Positions 1 through 7,572 of a DNA stretch of 48,979 bases are shown one piece after another; position 1 is the stretch's first letter, and each line of letters begins with the position of its first letter. Source of the DNA: Bacteroidota bacterium (GTDB lineage: Bacteria > Bacteroidota > Bacteroidia > Sphingobacteriales > Sphingobacteriaceae); the NCBI GenBank assembly GCA_021794195.1, contig JAJYRG010000008.1:1-48979 (forward strand). The letters are read 5' to 3'. A program made the translations under genes and the position numbers. The notes under the pieces were generated by a model. That model worked only from the letters and a program-made list of their open reading frames with translations. It did no database searches and was not told the DNA's origin.

Positions 1-2
1 GT

Positions 3-563
3 ATTTCTCAAAAATCCCTTCAATTTATTTTCTCTGCGCAAACTACCCTGCTCATTACCATATTCAATCCGGGCTGTGCTTCCTCTTTTCTTAAAAAATC
101 AATCCACAATTTTTCTGATACGTTCCTTCCTTTAGATCAGTTTTTTAGTACTCAAAAGATTGTGTCTTTAAACCAACAGCTTCAGCAGCAACCGTCTCAC
201 AGAAAAATGCTTCAGGTATTAGAGGACTTCTTGATTTCAGAAAAGAAATCAAAATTTATGGATAGTATAATTAAAGATTCTATTCATCGGATAAAAGAAA
301 GAAAAGGTCTTATTTCAATTAAAGATCTTTCAAAAGAAGTAAACATAAGCCGGGATTCTTTTGAAAAAAAATTCAGAGCCAATGTGGGAACCACGCCTAA
401 ACAATATTGTAAAATTATACGCTTCAGAAGTTTATTTGAAGAAGCACATGTACAAAGAAGTCTTACAGATCTTGGTTTAAATGTAGGGTATTACGATCAA
501 TCTCATTTTATACGGGATTTTAAGTCTTTCACCGGGATACGTCCTTCTGATTTTTTTAATTAG
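3..563 (+). CDS. AraC-family transcriptional regulator, C-terminal part (cut by window start)
   Basis: The reading frame is open from the window edge, so the gene begins upstream and only its last 186 residues are here. The C-terminal half is an AraC-type double helix-turn-helix DNA-binding domain: the motif ISRDSFEKKFRANVGTTPKQY is followed by a second helix block ending GYYDQSHFIRDFKSFTGIRP. The visible N-terminal part, with a FNPGCASSF segment and an LD-QFF segment, fits the ligand or sensor region seen in Bacteroidota AraC proteins (DUF6597-like; that name is an inference). It converges with the short-chain dehydrogenase gene on the opposite strand, with about 60 bp between their stops. 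Its target genes cannot be told from the sequence. The family is clear; the specific role is unknown. Confidence 0.85.
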   Translation: MSQKSLQFIFSAQTTLLITIFNPGCASSFLKKSIHNFSDTFLPLDQFFSTQKIVSLNQQLQQQPSHRKMLQVLEDFLISEKKSKFMDSIIKDSIHRIKERKGLISIKDLSKEVNISRDSFEKKFRANVGTTPKQYCKIIRFRSLFEEAHVQRSLTDLGLNVGYYDQSHFIRDFKSFTGIRPSDFFN

Positions 564-582
564 GACTGTCTTTGAAAATAAA

Positions 583-636
583 AATAAGCTAAAGCAGCTA
601 TTAAAAGTTAAGGAACTTCATACTTTAGCTTTTATT
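583..636. terminator. Candidate bidirectional terminator between convergent genes
   Basis: The 9-bp inverted repeat AAGCTAAAG / CTTTAGCTT (586-594 and 623-631) is flanked by A-rich and T-rich runs on the two sides. It lies between convergent stop codons, and its right arm overlaps the stop of the dehydrogenase gene. The loop is long (28 nt), so this is only a candidate. Confidence 0.35.
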
Positions 637-1443
637 GATTTCTTTTGAAATCATTTTATCGATAATCCGATCCGGTACCACTTTCCGGATAAAAAGGACA
701 AAAGCAGCCATATGTCCTGCATGATACCTCGTTTTTGGTTTCTTTGCACGGATAGCCTTGAATATTAACTTTGCTATGATGGATGGGTTCGAATAGTTCT
801 TTTCGTGTTTCTCATTACTTTCCACCACTTTTAATATTGCTTTTTGGTAGGCGCTTCTTTGAGAGCTCTTCTTTAAATTTTTCATGGCAATATTTCCCCA
901 TTCAGTTTTTATGCCTCCAGGTTGAATTATGATTACATCAATCCCAAAAGGCTTCAGTTCTAAACGTAAAGCATCACTTAATGCTTCTACCCCAAACTTA
1001 CTTACATGATACCACAAGCCAAAAGGCCCCACTATTTTCCCACCTATAGAAGACACATTGACGATTTTTCCACTCTTTTGTTTCCGCATTATGGGAACCA
1101 CTAATTGAGTTAACCGGGCCAAACCAAATACATTTACCTCCATTTGCTTTTTTGCCTCATATATACTGACATCTTCTAAAGCCCCATATAAACCATAGCC
1201 GGCATTGTTGATCAAAATATCAATTCTATCTTCATCTTTCAGCACTTTATCTACCAGGTCTTCAATAGATTTTTCTTCAGCAAGGTCTACATACATAGCC
1301 ATGATACCCAGCTTTTCAAACTCTCTCATTTTTTCCACTCTCCGGGCAGCTGCGTACACTTTATAGCCTTTGTTGTTTAAATAAACAGCGGTTTCCTTTC
1401 CCATTCCTGAGGAAGCTCCCGAAATTAAAACGACTTTTTCCAT
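625..1443 (-). CDS. Short-chain dehydrogenase/reductase (classical SDR)
   Basis: NAD(P)-dependent oxidoreductase of the classical SDR family, about 272 residues. It shows the nucleotide-binding motif GASSGMG at residues 9-15, the structural NNAG motif at about 79-82, the catalytic Ser pair in NVSS at about 131-132, and the active-site YHVSK at about 145-149. I chose the ATG at 1443. A longer frame could start at a TTG at 1470, but that adds residues with no match to the family fold and lies before the usual beta-strand start VVLISG. The substrate cannot be predicted. If the genomic island were absent, this gene would be the next gene after mnmE on the same strand. Confidence 0.85.
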   Translation of the reverse strand: MEKVVLISGASSGMGKETAVYLNNKGYKVYAAARRVEKMREFEKLGIMAMYVDLAEEKSIEDLVDKVLKDEDRIDILINNAGYGLYGALEDVSIYEAKKQMEVNVFGLARLTQLVVPIMRKQKSGKIVNVSSIGGKIVGPFGLWYHVSKFGVEALSDALRLELKPFGIDVIIIQPGGIKTEWGNIAMKNLKKSSQRSAYQKAILKVVESNEKHEKNYSNPSIIAKLIFKAIRAKKPKTRYHAGHMAAFVLFIRKVVPDRIIDKMISKEINKS

Positions 1444-1643
1444 CCTTACATTTTTTTGTATAAAACTCAATTCAATGGGTAAAATTAAATCATTCCGAAT
1501 ACGCAGAATTGGATAAAATCATTTACTATGATTTTTTTAACAGAAAATACCATACCCTCCCAAAAAGGCTTTTTATGGAAACAGTGTCCCACTGTAAGTC
1601 TTATACTTACTTTACGGGGCTTGCACTATTAAGGAAAACAAAA

Positions 1644-1662
1644 TTACTTCCCGATACAGTAA
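1644..1662. other. Distal attachment site (copy of mnmE 3' end)
   Basis: TTACTTCCCGATACA matches the mnmE end TTATTTTCCGATACA at 22332 in 13 of 15 positions. Read on the minus strand it gives TGT ATC GGG AAG TAA, which is Cys-Ile-Gly-Lys-stop. The two differences within these codons are synonymous third-position changes, as expected of an att core that must restore the gene end. Bases 1444-1643 to its left are chromosomal spacer with no gene seen. Bases 1712-1937 to its right are AT-rich with nothing recognisable. Confidence 0.8.
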
Positions 1663-1699
1663 GTAACCCCCTATGAATATCAGACAGTTAACCCCTCAA

Positions 1700-1711
1700 G
1701 GTGTACAAAAG
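1700..1711 (+). repeat. Arm-type integrase site candidate, distal end
   Basis: GGTGTACAAAAG is repeated exactly at 22217-22228 at the other end of the island. The core TTTGTACACCT also occurs on the opposite strand at 21973 and 22186. It lies about 40 bp inside the attachment site, a typical place for tyrosine integrase arm sites. Confidence 0.55.
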
Positions 1712-1937
1712 AGGAAAAGTGAAAATGATAAGTCAATGGAATCTAATTATATATCGGCCAATAGGTCAATTGTAACAAAAATTGAAAAAAATATAGGCAG
1801 TGATATGAAATGTTTTTTATTATCAGTTTCTCTTTTATGAAATTCTATGATCTTTAATTATAGAGATTTATCTTCAATGGTGATGGTCATTTTATAAGTT
1901 CTAATTTTTCATTTAAGTATCCATATCTATTTAAAAA

Positions 1938-2033
1938 TTGGTGAGGGAGTATTTTAACATCCTAACTTTAATCGAAATAAAAACTTTGATGTCAATTAAA
2001 TTTTAACCTAAATTTTTTAACACTCTCGCATTC
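1938..2033 (-). repeat. Inter-cassette palindromic element A
   Basis: Imperfect inverted structure of about 95 bp. It begins TTGGTGAGGGAGTATTTTAAC and ends AACACTCTCGCATTC, and contains AAAACTTTGAT in the middle. It shares the blocks AAATTGGYGAGG, AAAACTTTGAT and AACACTCTYG with element B at 2652-2753. It lies just beyond the stop codon of the gene at 2044-2607. Confidence 0.55.
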
Positions 2034-2043
2034 AAGTCGATTA

Positions 2044-2607
2044 TTAGGTACAGGTAAATTCTCTCATTAAATATATTTTGTGTGTTTCCGCAACTTTTCC
2101 TTTGCCAAGTTTGTCGATTGTAAGCATAGATTGAAGATAGCCAAGCCGCGAATGCCCTTCTACTAATTGATATGGAGCAACTAATTCACATTTCTTTGGA
2201 ATTTTCTTAAGAGAATCAGTGTCTATAATTATTGGAGGGATCCTCCACGTCCCACTATCTTTCCATTGCTCTATGTCTTTCGGTGTGCAACAGAAACTAT
2301 TAAAATCATTATAACTTGCTCTATTTTTATAGTAATCTCTGAACTTCTTGATAACATAGATGTTTTCCAACTGTTTATTTGACCAACAGCACAGTTTAAA
2401 TTCGATATTTTCGTAATTCAGCCAGCCATAATTTGTAATACTTTCTATTTTATCGTGATGAGCCCAAATCCATTGCTCGAATACTTCACGTGGAATATGT
2501 GAGAATTCACGTTTTAGTTTAATTCTTTTGTAATAGACATCAAAAATCTCAATATTCCCATATTGATCTTTTCGAGGGTTCAAATCTTCCCAACTTTCAC
2601 TTACCAT
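2044..2607 (-). CDS. Hypothetical protein with a ParB-like motif
   Basis: The 187-residue protein has no signal peptide or membrane segment and I do not recognise its family with certainty. The C-terminal third reads PPIIIDTDSL, then LVAPYQLVEGHSRLGYLQSM. This resembles the strand and GHxR motif of ParB/Srx-fold proteins (an inference from a short motif only). The N-terminal half is rich in Trp and Tyr (ESWEDL, QWIWAHHDK, NYGWLNYENIEFKLCCW). The gene stands alone between palindromic elements A and B, is transcribed in the same direction as its neighbours, and has its own spacers, so it looks like a single-gene cassette. The ATG at 2607 is the first in frame. Given its neighbours, a defence-related role is possible but not shown. 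Confidence 0.65.
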   Translation of the reverse strand: MVSESWEDLNPRKDQYGNIEIFDVYYKRIKLKREFSHIPREVFEQWIWAHHDKIESITNYGWLNYENIEFKLCCWSNKQLENIYVIKKFRDYYKNRASYNDFNSFCCTPKDIEQWKDSGTWRIPPIIIDTDSLKKIPKKCELVAPYQLVEGHSRLGYLQSMLTIDKLGKGKVAETHKIYLMREFTCT

Positions 2608-2647
2608 CTGATTGTTTTATTTGATTATATATTTCATGTTACGGATA

Positions 2648-2769
2648 GGGAAATTGGCGAGGATGGCACTTTTATCGTAAGCTCCAATCAAAGATAAAAC
2701 TTTGATTTATACTTAAATGTTAATCGAAGAAGTTCCTAACACTCTTGTCATTTTTTTTGTTAGCAAACG
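2648..2769 (-). repeat. Inter-cassette palindromic element B
   Basis: Contains GAAATTGGCGAGGATGGCA, AAAACTTTGATTTATACTTAAA and AACACTCTTGTCATT in the same order as the corresponding blocks of element A. It ends in GTTAGCAAACG, which pairs loosely with the beginning. It fills the gap between the stop of the gene at 2776-3354 and the start of the gene at 2044-2607. Confidence 0.55.
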
Positions 2770-2775
2770 TTTTTT

Positions 2776-3354
2776 TTATTCTCTGCTATTCTTGTAATAA
2801 TCTAACATTGCCTCTTGAAGGTCTTTCTGCCTTTGGATTGTTTCTTCATCTTGATTCTGAATTATCTCCATAGGCAATGTTCTGTCACGATATAGAATTT
2901 CAATAATTCCTTTTCTTATGAGCTGATTTTCTTGATCAATCGTACCGTGAGCGATAGGAGAATATATATTTCTCTTGATTAATACCTTATCAAATTTAAA
3001 ACCAAGAGATTGCCCCATTTCATAGAGTAAATTTGAAAGGAGCTCTTCATTTCTGGTTGACCATACGGTAAGATTATTTTCGTCAACTTTCTGACTTAGA
3101 TTGTCAAAATACTCTTTCCATGCGTTAATTACTTTCTCATATTTCTTACTGTCTGAAAATTCTAAGTCAATTCGATTAAGAGCTTCTACATGTTTATATG
3201 AAAGAACCGTTCCTCTTGTTGCCATTAAGGTTTTAAAAATAGAAACTTTCCTTTCTTGGTTTGCTCTATTTCTATTAAGCCATTTTTCGATTTGTACAGC
3301 CGCAATTGGACCAACAATTACCGCAACTATCGTAAGTATATTGATTAATTCCAT
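2776..3354 (-). CDS. DUF6680-like membrane-anchored protein
   Basis: The 192-residue protein has a single N-terminal membrane helix (residues about 4-22, INILTIVAVIVGPIAAVQI). A basic stretch follows (KWLNRNRANQERK), so the rest is probably cytoplasmic. The block IFKTLMATRGTVLSYKHVEALNRIDLEF is the part I recognise as typical of the DUF6680 family; that assignment is from memory. The family has no established function that I know of. The gene is bounded by palindromic elements B and C and reads in the same direction as the neighbouring cassettes. The ATG at 3354 is the first codon before the membrane helix. It is a candidate component of an anti-phage or stress system only by location. Confidence 0.7.
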   Translation of the reverse strand: MELINILTIVAVIVGPIAAVQIEKWLNRNRANQERKVSIFKTLMATRGTVLSYKHVEALNRIDLEFSDSKKYEKVINAWKEYFDNLSQKVDENNLTVWSTRNEELLSNLLYEMGQSLGFKFDKVLIKRNIYSPIAHGTIDQENQLIRKGIIEILYRDRTLPMEIIQNQDEETIQRQKDLQEAMLDYYKNSRE

Positions 3355-3366
3355 TTCTTTTAATGT

Positions 3367-3500
3367 TTGCTAACGGGTATCAGCTTACCGAAGGTGGTAT
3401 TTTAACATAAAAACTTTCGCCCGGAACAAGAACTACAAATTTAACGTAAATCTTCAAATCGAAGTGATTATTACCACTTTTGACAAACCGTGTGTTGTGG
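3367..3500 (-). repeat. Inter-cassette palindromic element C
   Basis: Begins TTTGCTAACGGGTATCAGC, continues GGTGGTATTTTAACATAAAAACTTTCG, and has the arm ATTACCACTTTTGACAAACCG. GTGGTA pairs with TACCAC. The block TATTTTAACA is identical to element A, and AAAACTTT is shared with A and B. Confidence 0.5.
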
Positions 3501-3516
3501 GTAGTACATTTTTAGT

Positions 3517-4140
3517 TTATAATTTCTTTAAATTTCTAAATTCATATTTGTCCGTTAGATTATTTCTTTCTATGTCGATTTTGTAATTTTCCATTTTATA
3601 GGCTTTTTTGACAAATTCCTTTGCCTTTGAATATGAACAATGATAAGTTTCAGTCGCATCTTGCCAATGTCCGTCGTGTTCATAATCGGTAGTGAAAGCA
3701 TATTCGCGTAAAAGGGAATTTGATTTAGTTTCTATTCTTCCAGCATTTTCACTTTTGAGAGCATATAGTATTTTCCAGTCATTAAATCCTGCATATTTAG
3801 TCCGATTTAGAGATTTAGCTCTGACTTCTAATGCTTTTGAAAATCCAATTTTTATAAGTTCTCCTTTTAATGTTCCTGCGATATATACAATTCCAGCAGA
3901 ATCATTTCTTTTTTGAAATCCGATTGTTGCTGTATTACATTGACAGCAATGTCCACTTCTCGTTCTTAAGGTGTGTCCTTCTTTTTTGCAGGGTGAGACG
4001 TTGTATGCAACCAATTTATTCAATTCTTTCATAATCACACGATATTCAGATTTAGAAAGTCCGTCTGCGTTAAAGACATATTTCGGATGGATATCCTGTT
4101 CTTTTAAAAATCTAATTTGTTCGCCTGTTAATTCTGCCAT
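3517..4140 (-). CDS. GIY-YIG (T5orf172-like) nuclease family protein with zinc-ribbon-like cysteines
   Basis: The 207-residue protein has in its middle a GIY-YIG-like core. GIVYIAG (about residues 83-89) stands for the GIY/YIG strands, followed by LIKIGFSKALEVRAKSLN with the conserved Arg, and a later Glu in GRIETKSNSLLREYAF. Before it lies a cysteine/histidine cluster (CKKEGH, then GHCCQC) that could bind zinc. The family includes phage and plasmid nucleases of the T5orf172 group; DNA cleavage is an inference from the motifs. The first strand reads IVY and IAG rather than a textbook GIY-YIG, so activity is uncertain. The gene is bounded by palindromic elements C and D, as a third single-gene cassette. 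Confidence 0.7.
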   Translation of the reverse strand: MAELTGEQIRFLKEQDIHPKYVFNADGLSKSEYRVIMKELNKLVAYNVSPCKKEGHTLRTRSGHCCQCNTATIGFQKRNDSAGIVYIAGTLKGELIKIGFSKALEVRAKSLNRTKYAGFNDWKILYALKSENAGRIETKSNSLLREYAFTTDYEHDGHWQDATETYHCSYSKAKEFVKKAYKMENYKIDIERNNLTDKYEFRNLKKL

Positions 4141-4161
4141 TTTGTTTTTCTTGTATTATTC

Positions 4162-4290
4162 ACAACGTTTTGCGTGTATGTGCAGTAGCGGATTTTAACC
4201 CACTAAACTGTCAGATAGCACCGACCTTTGATTTATAGTTTTACGTTTCATAATAGCACTGAACCCGCTATTGCTTATACACAATGTTGT
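4162..4290 (-). repeat. Inter-cassette palindromic element D
   Basis: Clear imperfect palindrome. The left arm ACAACGTTTTGCGTGTATG plus TGCAGTAGCGG (4162-4191) pairs with CCGCTATTGCTTATACACAA plus TGTTGT (4265-4290). The inner part has GATTTTAACC and ACCTTTGATTTATA, matching the TTTTAAC and CTTTGATTTATA blocks of elements A and B. A small frame crosses it but shows no coding signs. Confidence 0.6.
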
Positions 4291-4312
4291 ATGCCCGTGC
4301 TTTTTCATTTTC

Positions 4313-4412
4313 TTTTCTGTCAGCGTTGGTGCAGCCATACTCTTTGGCAAGTTTTGGCTTGTGCGGCTGCTTTGAGCGACTTGCCAATGTCTATGGTTGC
4401 GAAGGGTTGGCT
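4313..4412 (-). repeat. Palindromic element E, downstream end of the restriction operon
   Basis: The arms GCAGCCATACTCTTTGGCAAG (4331-4351) and CTTGCCAATGTCTATGGTTGC (4380-4400) pair with few mismatches. Its leading sequence TTTTCTGTCAGCGTTGG recurs at 11384 upstream of hsdR as TTTTCTGTCGAGCGTTGG. It ends at the stop codon of the OLD gene. Confidence 0.6.
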
Positions 4413-6080
4413 TCATATTTCTAATGCTTTTATTCGTTCAATTACTTCTAAAAGCTTCTGTTGTCCAACACTTTCAACGTCAATTGCTACTCGTTTTGCT
4501 GTCTCTCTTGCGATAATGTGTTTTGAGTTGCTTCCCAATAATTCTTTTTGTTCAGCTTCAATTTCCGCATAGTCTTCAAATGATGCTCTCATTGTGGTTT
4601 CAAAGTCAGTACCGAACACACAGAACTGTTCAGAGATATTCCAATCATCAATTCCAAGTACTCCGTCCAGATCCGCTTCTGGAATTCCTATCGCTTTCAA
4701 AGCATCTTTTCTACGACTTCCATTTTCGTCATCTTTTGAGCGAACGTCATTATCAAAGCAGATGTAGGTTGGGATTTTGTAAAGGGTAAAAAGTCGCCAC
4801 CATTTAGCAAGATTTCCTTTACCATTTACACCAATAATTTCCACTCCATATTCGGTCGGGTCGAAACCTAATCGAGAGAAATAAACAGGTAAAGAAAGTT
4901 CTTCTGTCAAACCTTCCACTAAAACAATCTTGTTTGCAAAAAAGCCTGTCAGAATATGAGCCGTAGCTTGATTTGCGTAAAATGGAACGACTGTTTCCAA
5001 TTGAGTTTTTCCTGGATTAGAACCAGTTGCAATGCAATGGTCATAAAGTGATTGTGCATCATTACTAACTACATACGTTGAACCTTCATTTTTTCGAACA
5101 AGATTAATTCCATTGATGTATTTCAAATCAATGAAATAGGGGCTATGAGTGGTAAGAATTACTTGCAAGCCATCTTCCGACATTTTAAACATCTGCTTTG
5201 CCAGCCATTTTTGAGCTAATGGATGAAGATGTGCTTCTGGTTCATCTATGACGAAAATTAATCCTTGACCAAGAAATGATTTAGCGTAGGCGTGGGCAAA
5301 TGAAAGTGCTAAAATTTGCTGCTGTCCAGTTCCTAATTCTTCATACGCTCGTGTTTCACCGTTCTCGGTTGGATGTACCCGCATTGTTTTGAAGTAATTA
5401 CTAGGGTCATAAGCAGAGAAGTCAAATGCAAGTGCATGAGTCATGTTTGAAAGAACACTTTCAGCAAGAGCAGACATATTTGTATTGAAAGCGTTGAATT
5501 CTTCAACTTCAAGAAAAGTGTTCTTTATTTCTTCAAAGAAACCTTTTAGGCGGTTTACCTTTTCTTCATCTTCTGTGAGCTTGTCATGAAAGGCTTTTGT
5601 TACTCGTGAAAGTAAAGTGTATTTGGTTGAATAGCTTAATTGGTAATTTAGATTCTGGTCTGAATTAACGACTACACAAAGAAGTTCTTCCCGCAATTCA
5701 CCAGAAACATATTTGTTTTCAATTCCGTTTTCGGTTTGGATGCCAACGTACTCTGTTTCTTTTCCTTTTTCAGCCTTAAATCGAAAACCACTGCAACCAA
5801 AAGGTTGCCCATAATTTGTCAGTTTACCATTTAGTCCAGATGTCGAAGCTTCAATACAAACTGGATTTTGAGGATTTCTATCAAAGTGGTCGTAATCGTC
5901 AAGCTTTTTGAATTTAGGGTGAAACTCGCCAAACATGAGTTCAATTGCTCGAATGATATTTGATTTTCCAGAGTTATTCTCACCAATCAAAACTGTCGGT
6001 TGATTTTCAGGAAAGTTGATAACAACTGGATCTGAAATAGAGCGGAAGCCCTCAATAGTTATTTGTCTGAGTCTAGGCAT
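4413..6080 (-). CDS. OLD-family AAA ATPase with TOPRIM nuclease domain
   Basis: The 555-residue protein combines an ABC-like ATPase with a C-terminal TOPRIM nuclease, the overcoming-lysogenization-defect (OLD) layout. Walker A is GENNSGKS at 33-40. The signature region is ELGTGQQQILALS at about 248-260. Walker B is IFVIDEPEAHLHP (acidic pair 279-280), and a switch His sits in TTHSP at about 310-314. The TOPRIM domain starts LVEGLTEE (Glu389) and has the acidic motif DND at 443-445. The start overlaps the end of hsdS by 8 bp, so it is translated with the type I restriction genes. No UvrD-like helicase follows, so it is not a Gabija pair; it resembles a stand-alone (class 1) OLD nuclease. It probably degrades foreign DNA. 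Confidence 0.88.
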   Translation of the reverse strand: MPRLRQITIEGFRSISDPVVINFPENQPTVLIGENNSGKSNIIRAIELMFGEFHPKFKKLDDYDHFDRNPQNPVCIEASTSGLNGKLTNYGQPFGCSGFRFKAEKGKETEYVGIQTENGIENKYVSGELREELLCVVVNSDQNLNYQLSYSTKYTLLSRVTKAFHDKLTEDEEKVNRLKGFFEEIKNTFLEVEEFNAFNTNMSALAESVLSNMTHALAFDFSAYDPSNYFKTMRVHPTENGETRAYEELGTGQQQILALSFAHAYAKSFLGQGLIFVIDEPEAHLHPLAQKWLAKQMFKMSEDGLQVILTTHSPYFIDLKYINGINLVRKNEGSTYVVSNDAQSLYDHCIATGSNPGKTQLETVVPFYANQATAHILTGFFANKIVLVEGLTEELSLPVYFSRLGFDPTEYGVEIIGVNGKGNLAKWWRLFTLYKIPTYICFDNDVRSKDDENGSRRKDALKAIGIPEADLDGVLGIDDWNISEQFCVFGTDFETTMRASFEDYAEIEAEQKELLGSNSKHIIARETAKRVAIDVESVGQQKLLEVIERIKALEI

Positions 6081-7572
6081 GAGCTACTTCCTTTTTACTC
6101 TCAAAAGCCTCTTTCAAAACCGCTTGCATTAATATTTGGGCGTGTTGTTCGCTTTGAGTTATTTCAGAGCCTAAATCATTGATTTTGGTCTTGATCAATT
6201 CTACTTTCGCAACAATTTCAGTTTGTTCTTCTAATGGTGGAAGTGGAATCAAAAAGCCTTTAATATTCCCCATTGAGATATTGTCGTTTGTTGAGTTTTT
6301 TGCTTCCTTGATGACATCTTGAACCAGATTGGTTGGAATAACACAATTTATATAAGAGGGACTTATTGGTGAAAGAATGTTTATTGTGGCTACTCTTTGA
6401 TTCACAACCATTTTTTCAGGCAAATCTTTCACCAATAGACTTTTTCCCACTGTGCCACCCGTCATAGCCATTAGAATATTCTCTTCTTTCAAAATGTAAG
6501 GTTCGAGTTCGTAAGTGTATTTGTAACGAACTACTTTGTCGTTTGAAAAACCATCCTCATTGAAATCAGAAATTCTAATTACTCTAACCCCTTCATTGAT
6601 ATATTGGGAACTCTTGAATGCAAAACCTCCATTGATTGTAGTTAGATCATCCAGCCTACACCAAACCCAGCCATCAGGTAATTCAAAAGGAATTTCATCT
6701 TCTGTAATTGGTGGAAGTGGTTTTTCCTTTCGTATTTTCTTCTCTTTGACGAGTTGTGCTTTTTCCGCTTTGATGCGTTTGAGCAACTCGCTTGCAGGCT
6801 CTATATCAGGATTTTGCTTTCGCCAATCTTCTGTTAATTTGCCTTGTATGGCTTCTTGGAGAATTGATTGCTTAAGAAACTCGGTATTAGATTTTTGAAT
6901 TAGACAATGTTGTTGAATACGCTTACAATTTTCATATTCGTTAATTGCCTTGTCAATCTGAATGCTCAAATCTTCGTATCCTGAAATGACTTCTCCTAAT
7001 GAAATTTTAATTGCTATCTCCTGTTCAGACGGTTCGCATTTTGGCAATAGCAATTGCTTTAGCTTATTTGCATTTACACTTGGTCTAAATTCATCTTCGT
7101 TCATTGAAACAATTTGAGACCAGTATGCATAACTGTCTAAAAATAATTTTAAGAATTCAGGCTTGGTTTCCGAATTAGCCCTGATACGAATTAAGTAGCC
7201 AGCATATATTGAATGCTCAGGAGGCGATGAAATGAGAAAACTTTTGCCTGTTGTACCACCAGTTCTTGCAATAAGAATATCATCTGGATATAACAGATAA
7301 GTTTCTTCATCATCACAATTGCAAAAAGGAACAGTTTCCCAATCTACCTTTCCATTTGTAATGTCACTTATTCGTAAAAACTTATTGTTGCCGCTTTCCA
7401 AAGCGGAAGCATTGTAACCATATTGTGTGCCTTCAATAAGGTCATTTAGTTTGACTGTTGTGTTGTTTTTATCAAAGAAGTATCGCAGAATGATAGTATT
7501 ACAAATCTGTTTTTTGATTTCACTTTCATCTGTTAGAAACGTTAAGGGTATATATTTAAAATTCAGGCTCAT
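6073..7572 (-). CDS. hsdS: Type I restriction-modification specificity subunit
   Basis: The 499-residue specificity subunit sets the DNA sequence recognised by the methylase and endonuclease. It has two target-recognition domains. The first covers about residues 40-200, with FLRISDITNGKVDW and YPDDILIARTGGTTGKS. The second covers about residues 305-480, with VIRISDFNEDG and ENILMAMTGGTVGKS. Between them is the central conserved region with a helical spacer (AIQGKLTEDWRKQNP, then ELLKRIKAEKAQLVKEKK). Each half ends in the usual proline- and glutamate-rich segment; the second reads PLPPLEEQTEIVAK. The start ATG shares its A with the hsdM stop, and the end overlaps the OLD gene. The recognition sequence cannot be read from the protein. 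No inverted partial hsdS copy is present, so shuffling is not indicated. Confidence 0.93.
   Translation of the reverse strand: MSLNFKYIPLTFLTDESEIKKQICNTIILRYFFDKNNTTVKLNDLIEGTQYGYNASALESGNNKFLRISDITNGKVDWETVPFCNCDDEETYLLYPDDILIARTGGTTGKSFLISSPPEHSIYAGYLIRIRANSETKPEFLKLFLDSYAYWSQIVSMNEDEFRPSVNANKLKQLLLPKCEPSEQEIAIKISLGEVISGYEDLSIQIDKAINEYENCKRIQQHCLIQKSNTEFLKQSILQEAIQGKLTEDWRKQNPDIEPASELLKRIKAEKAQLVKEKKIRKEKPLPPITEDEIPFELPDGWVWCRLDDLTTINGGFAFKSSQYINEGVRVIRISDFNEDGFSNDKVVRYKYTYELEPYILKEENILMAMTGGTVGKSLLVKDLPEKMVVNQRVATINILSPISPSYINCVIPTNLVQDVIKEAKNSTNDNISMGNIKGFLIPLPPLEEQTEIVAKVELIKTKINDLGSEITQSEQHAQILMQAVLKEAFESKKEVAHA

Noticed and set aside
4195..4416. 73-codon minus-strand frame upstream of the GIY-YIG gene's neighbour spacer
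   Set aside because: It lies over palindromic elements D and E, has a low-complexity sequence with no family match, and is explained by the repeats.
4413..6080. Gabija (GajA) assignment for the OLD gene
   Set aside because: No UvrD/PcrA-like GajB gene lies next to it; the neighbours are hsdS and a palindrome.
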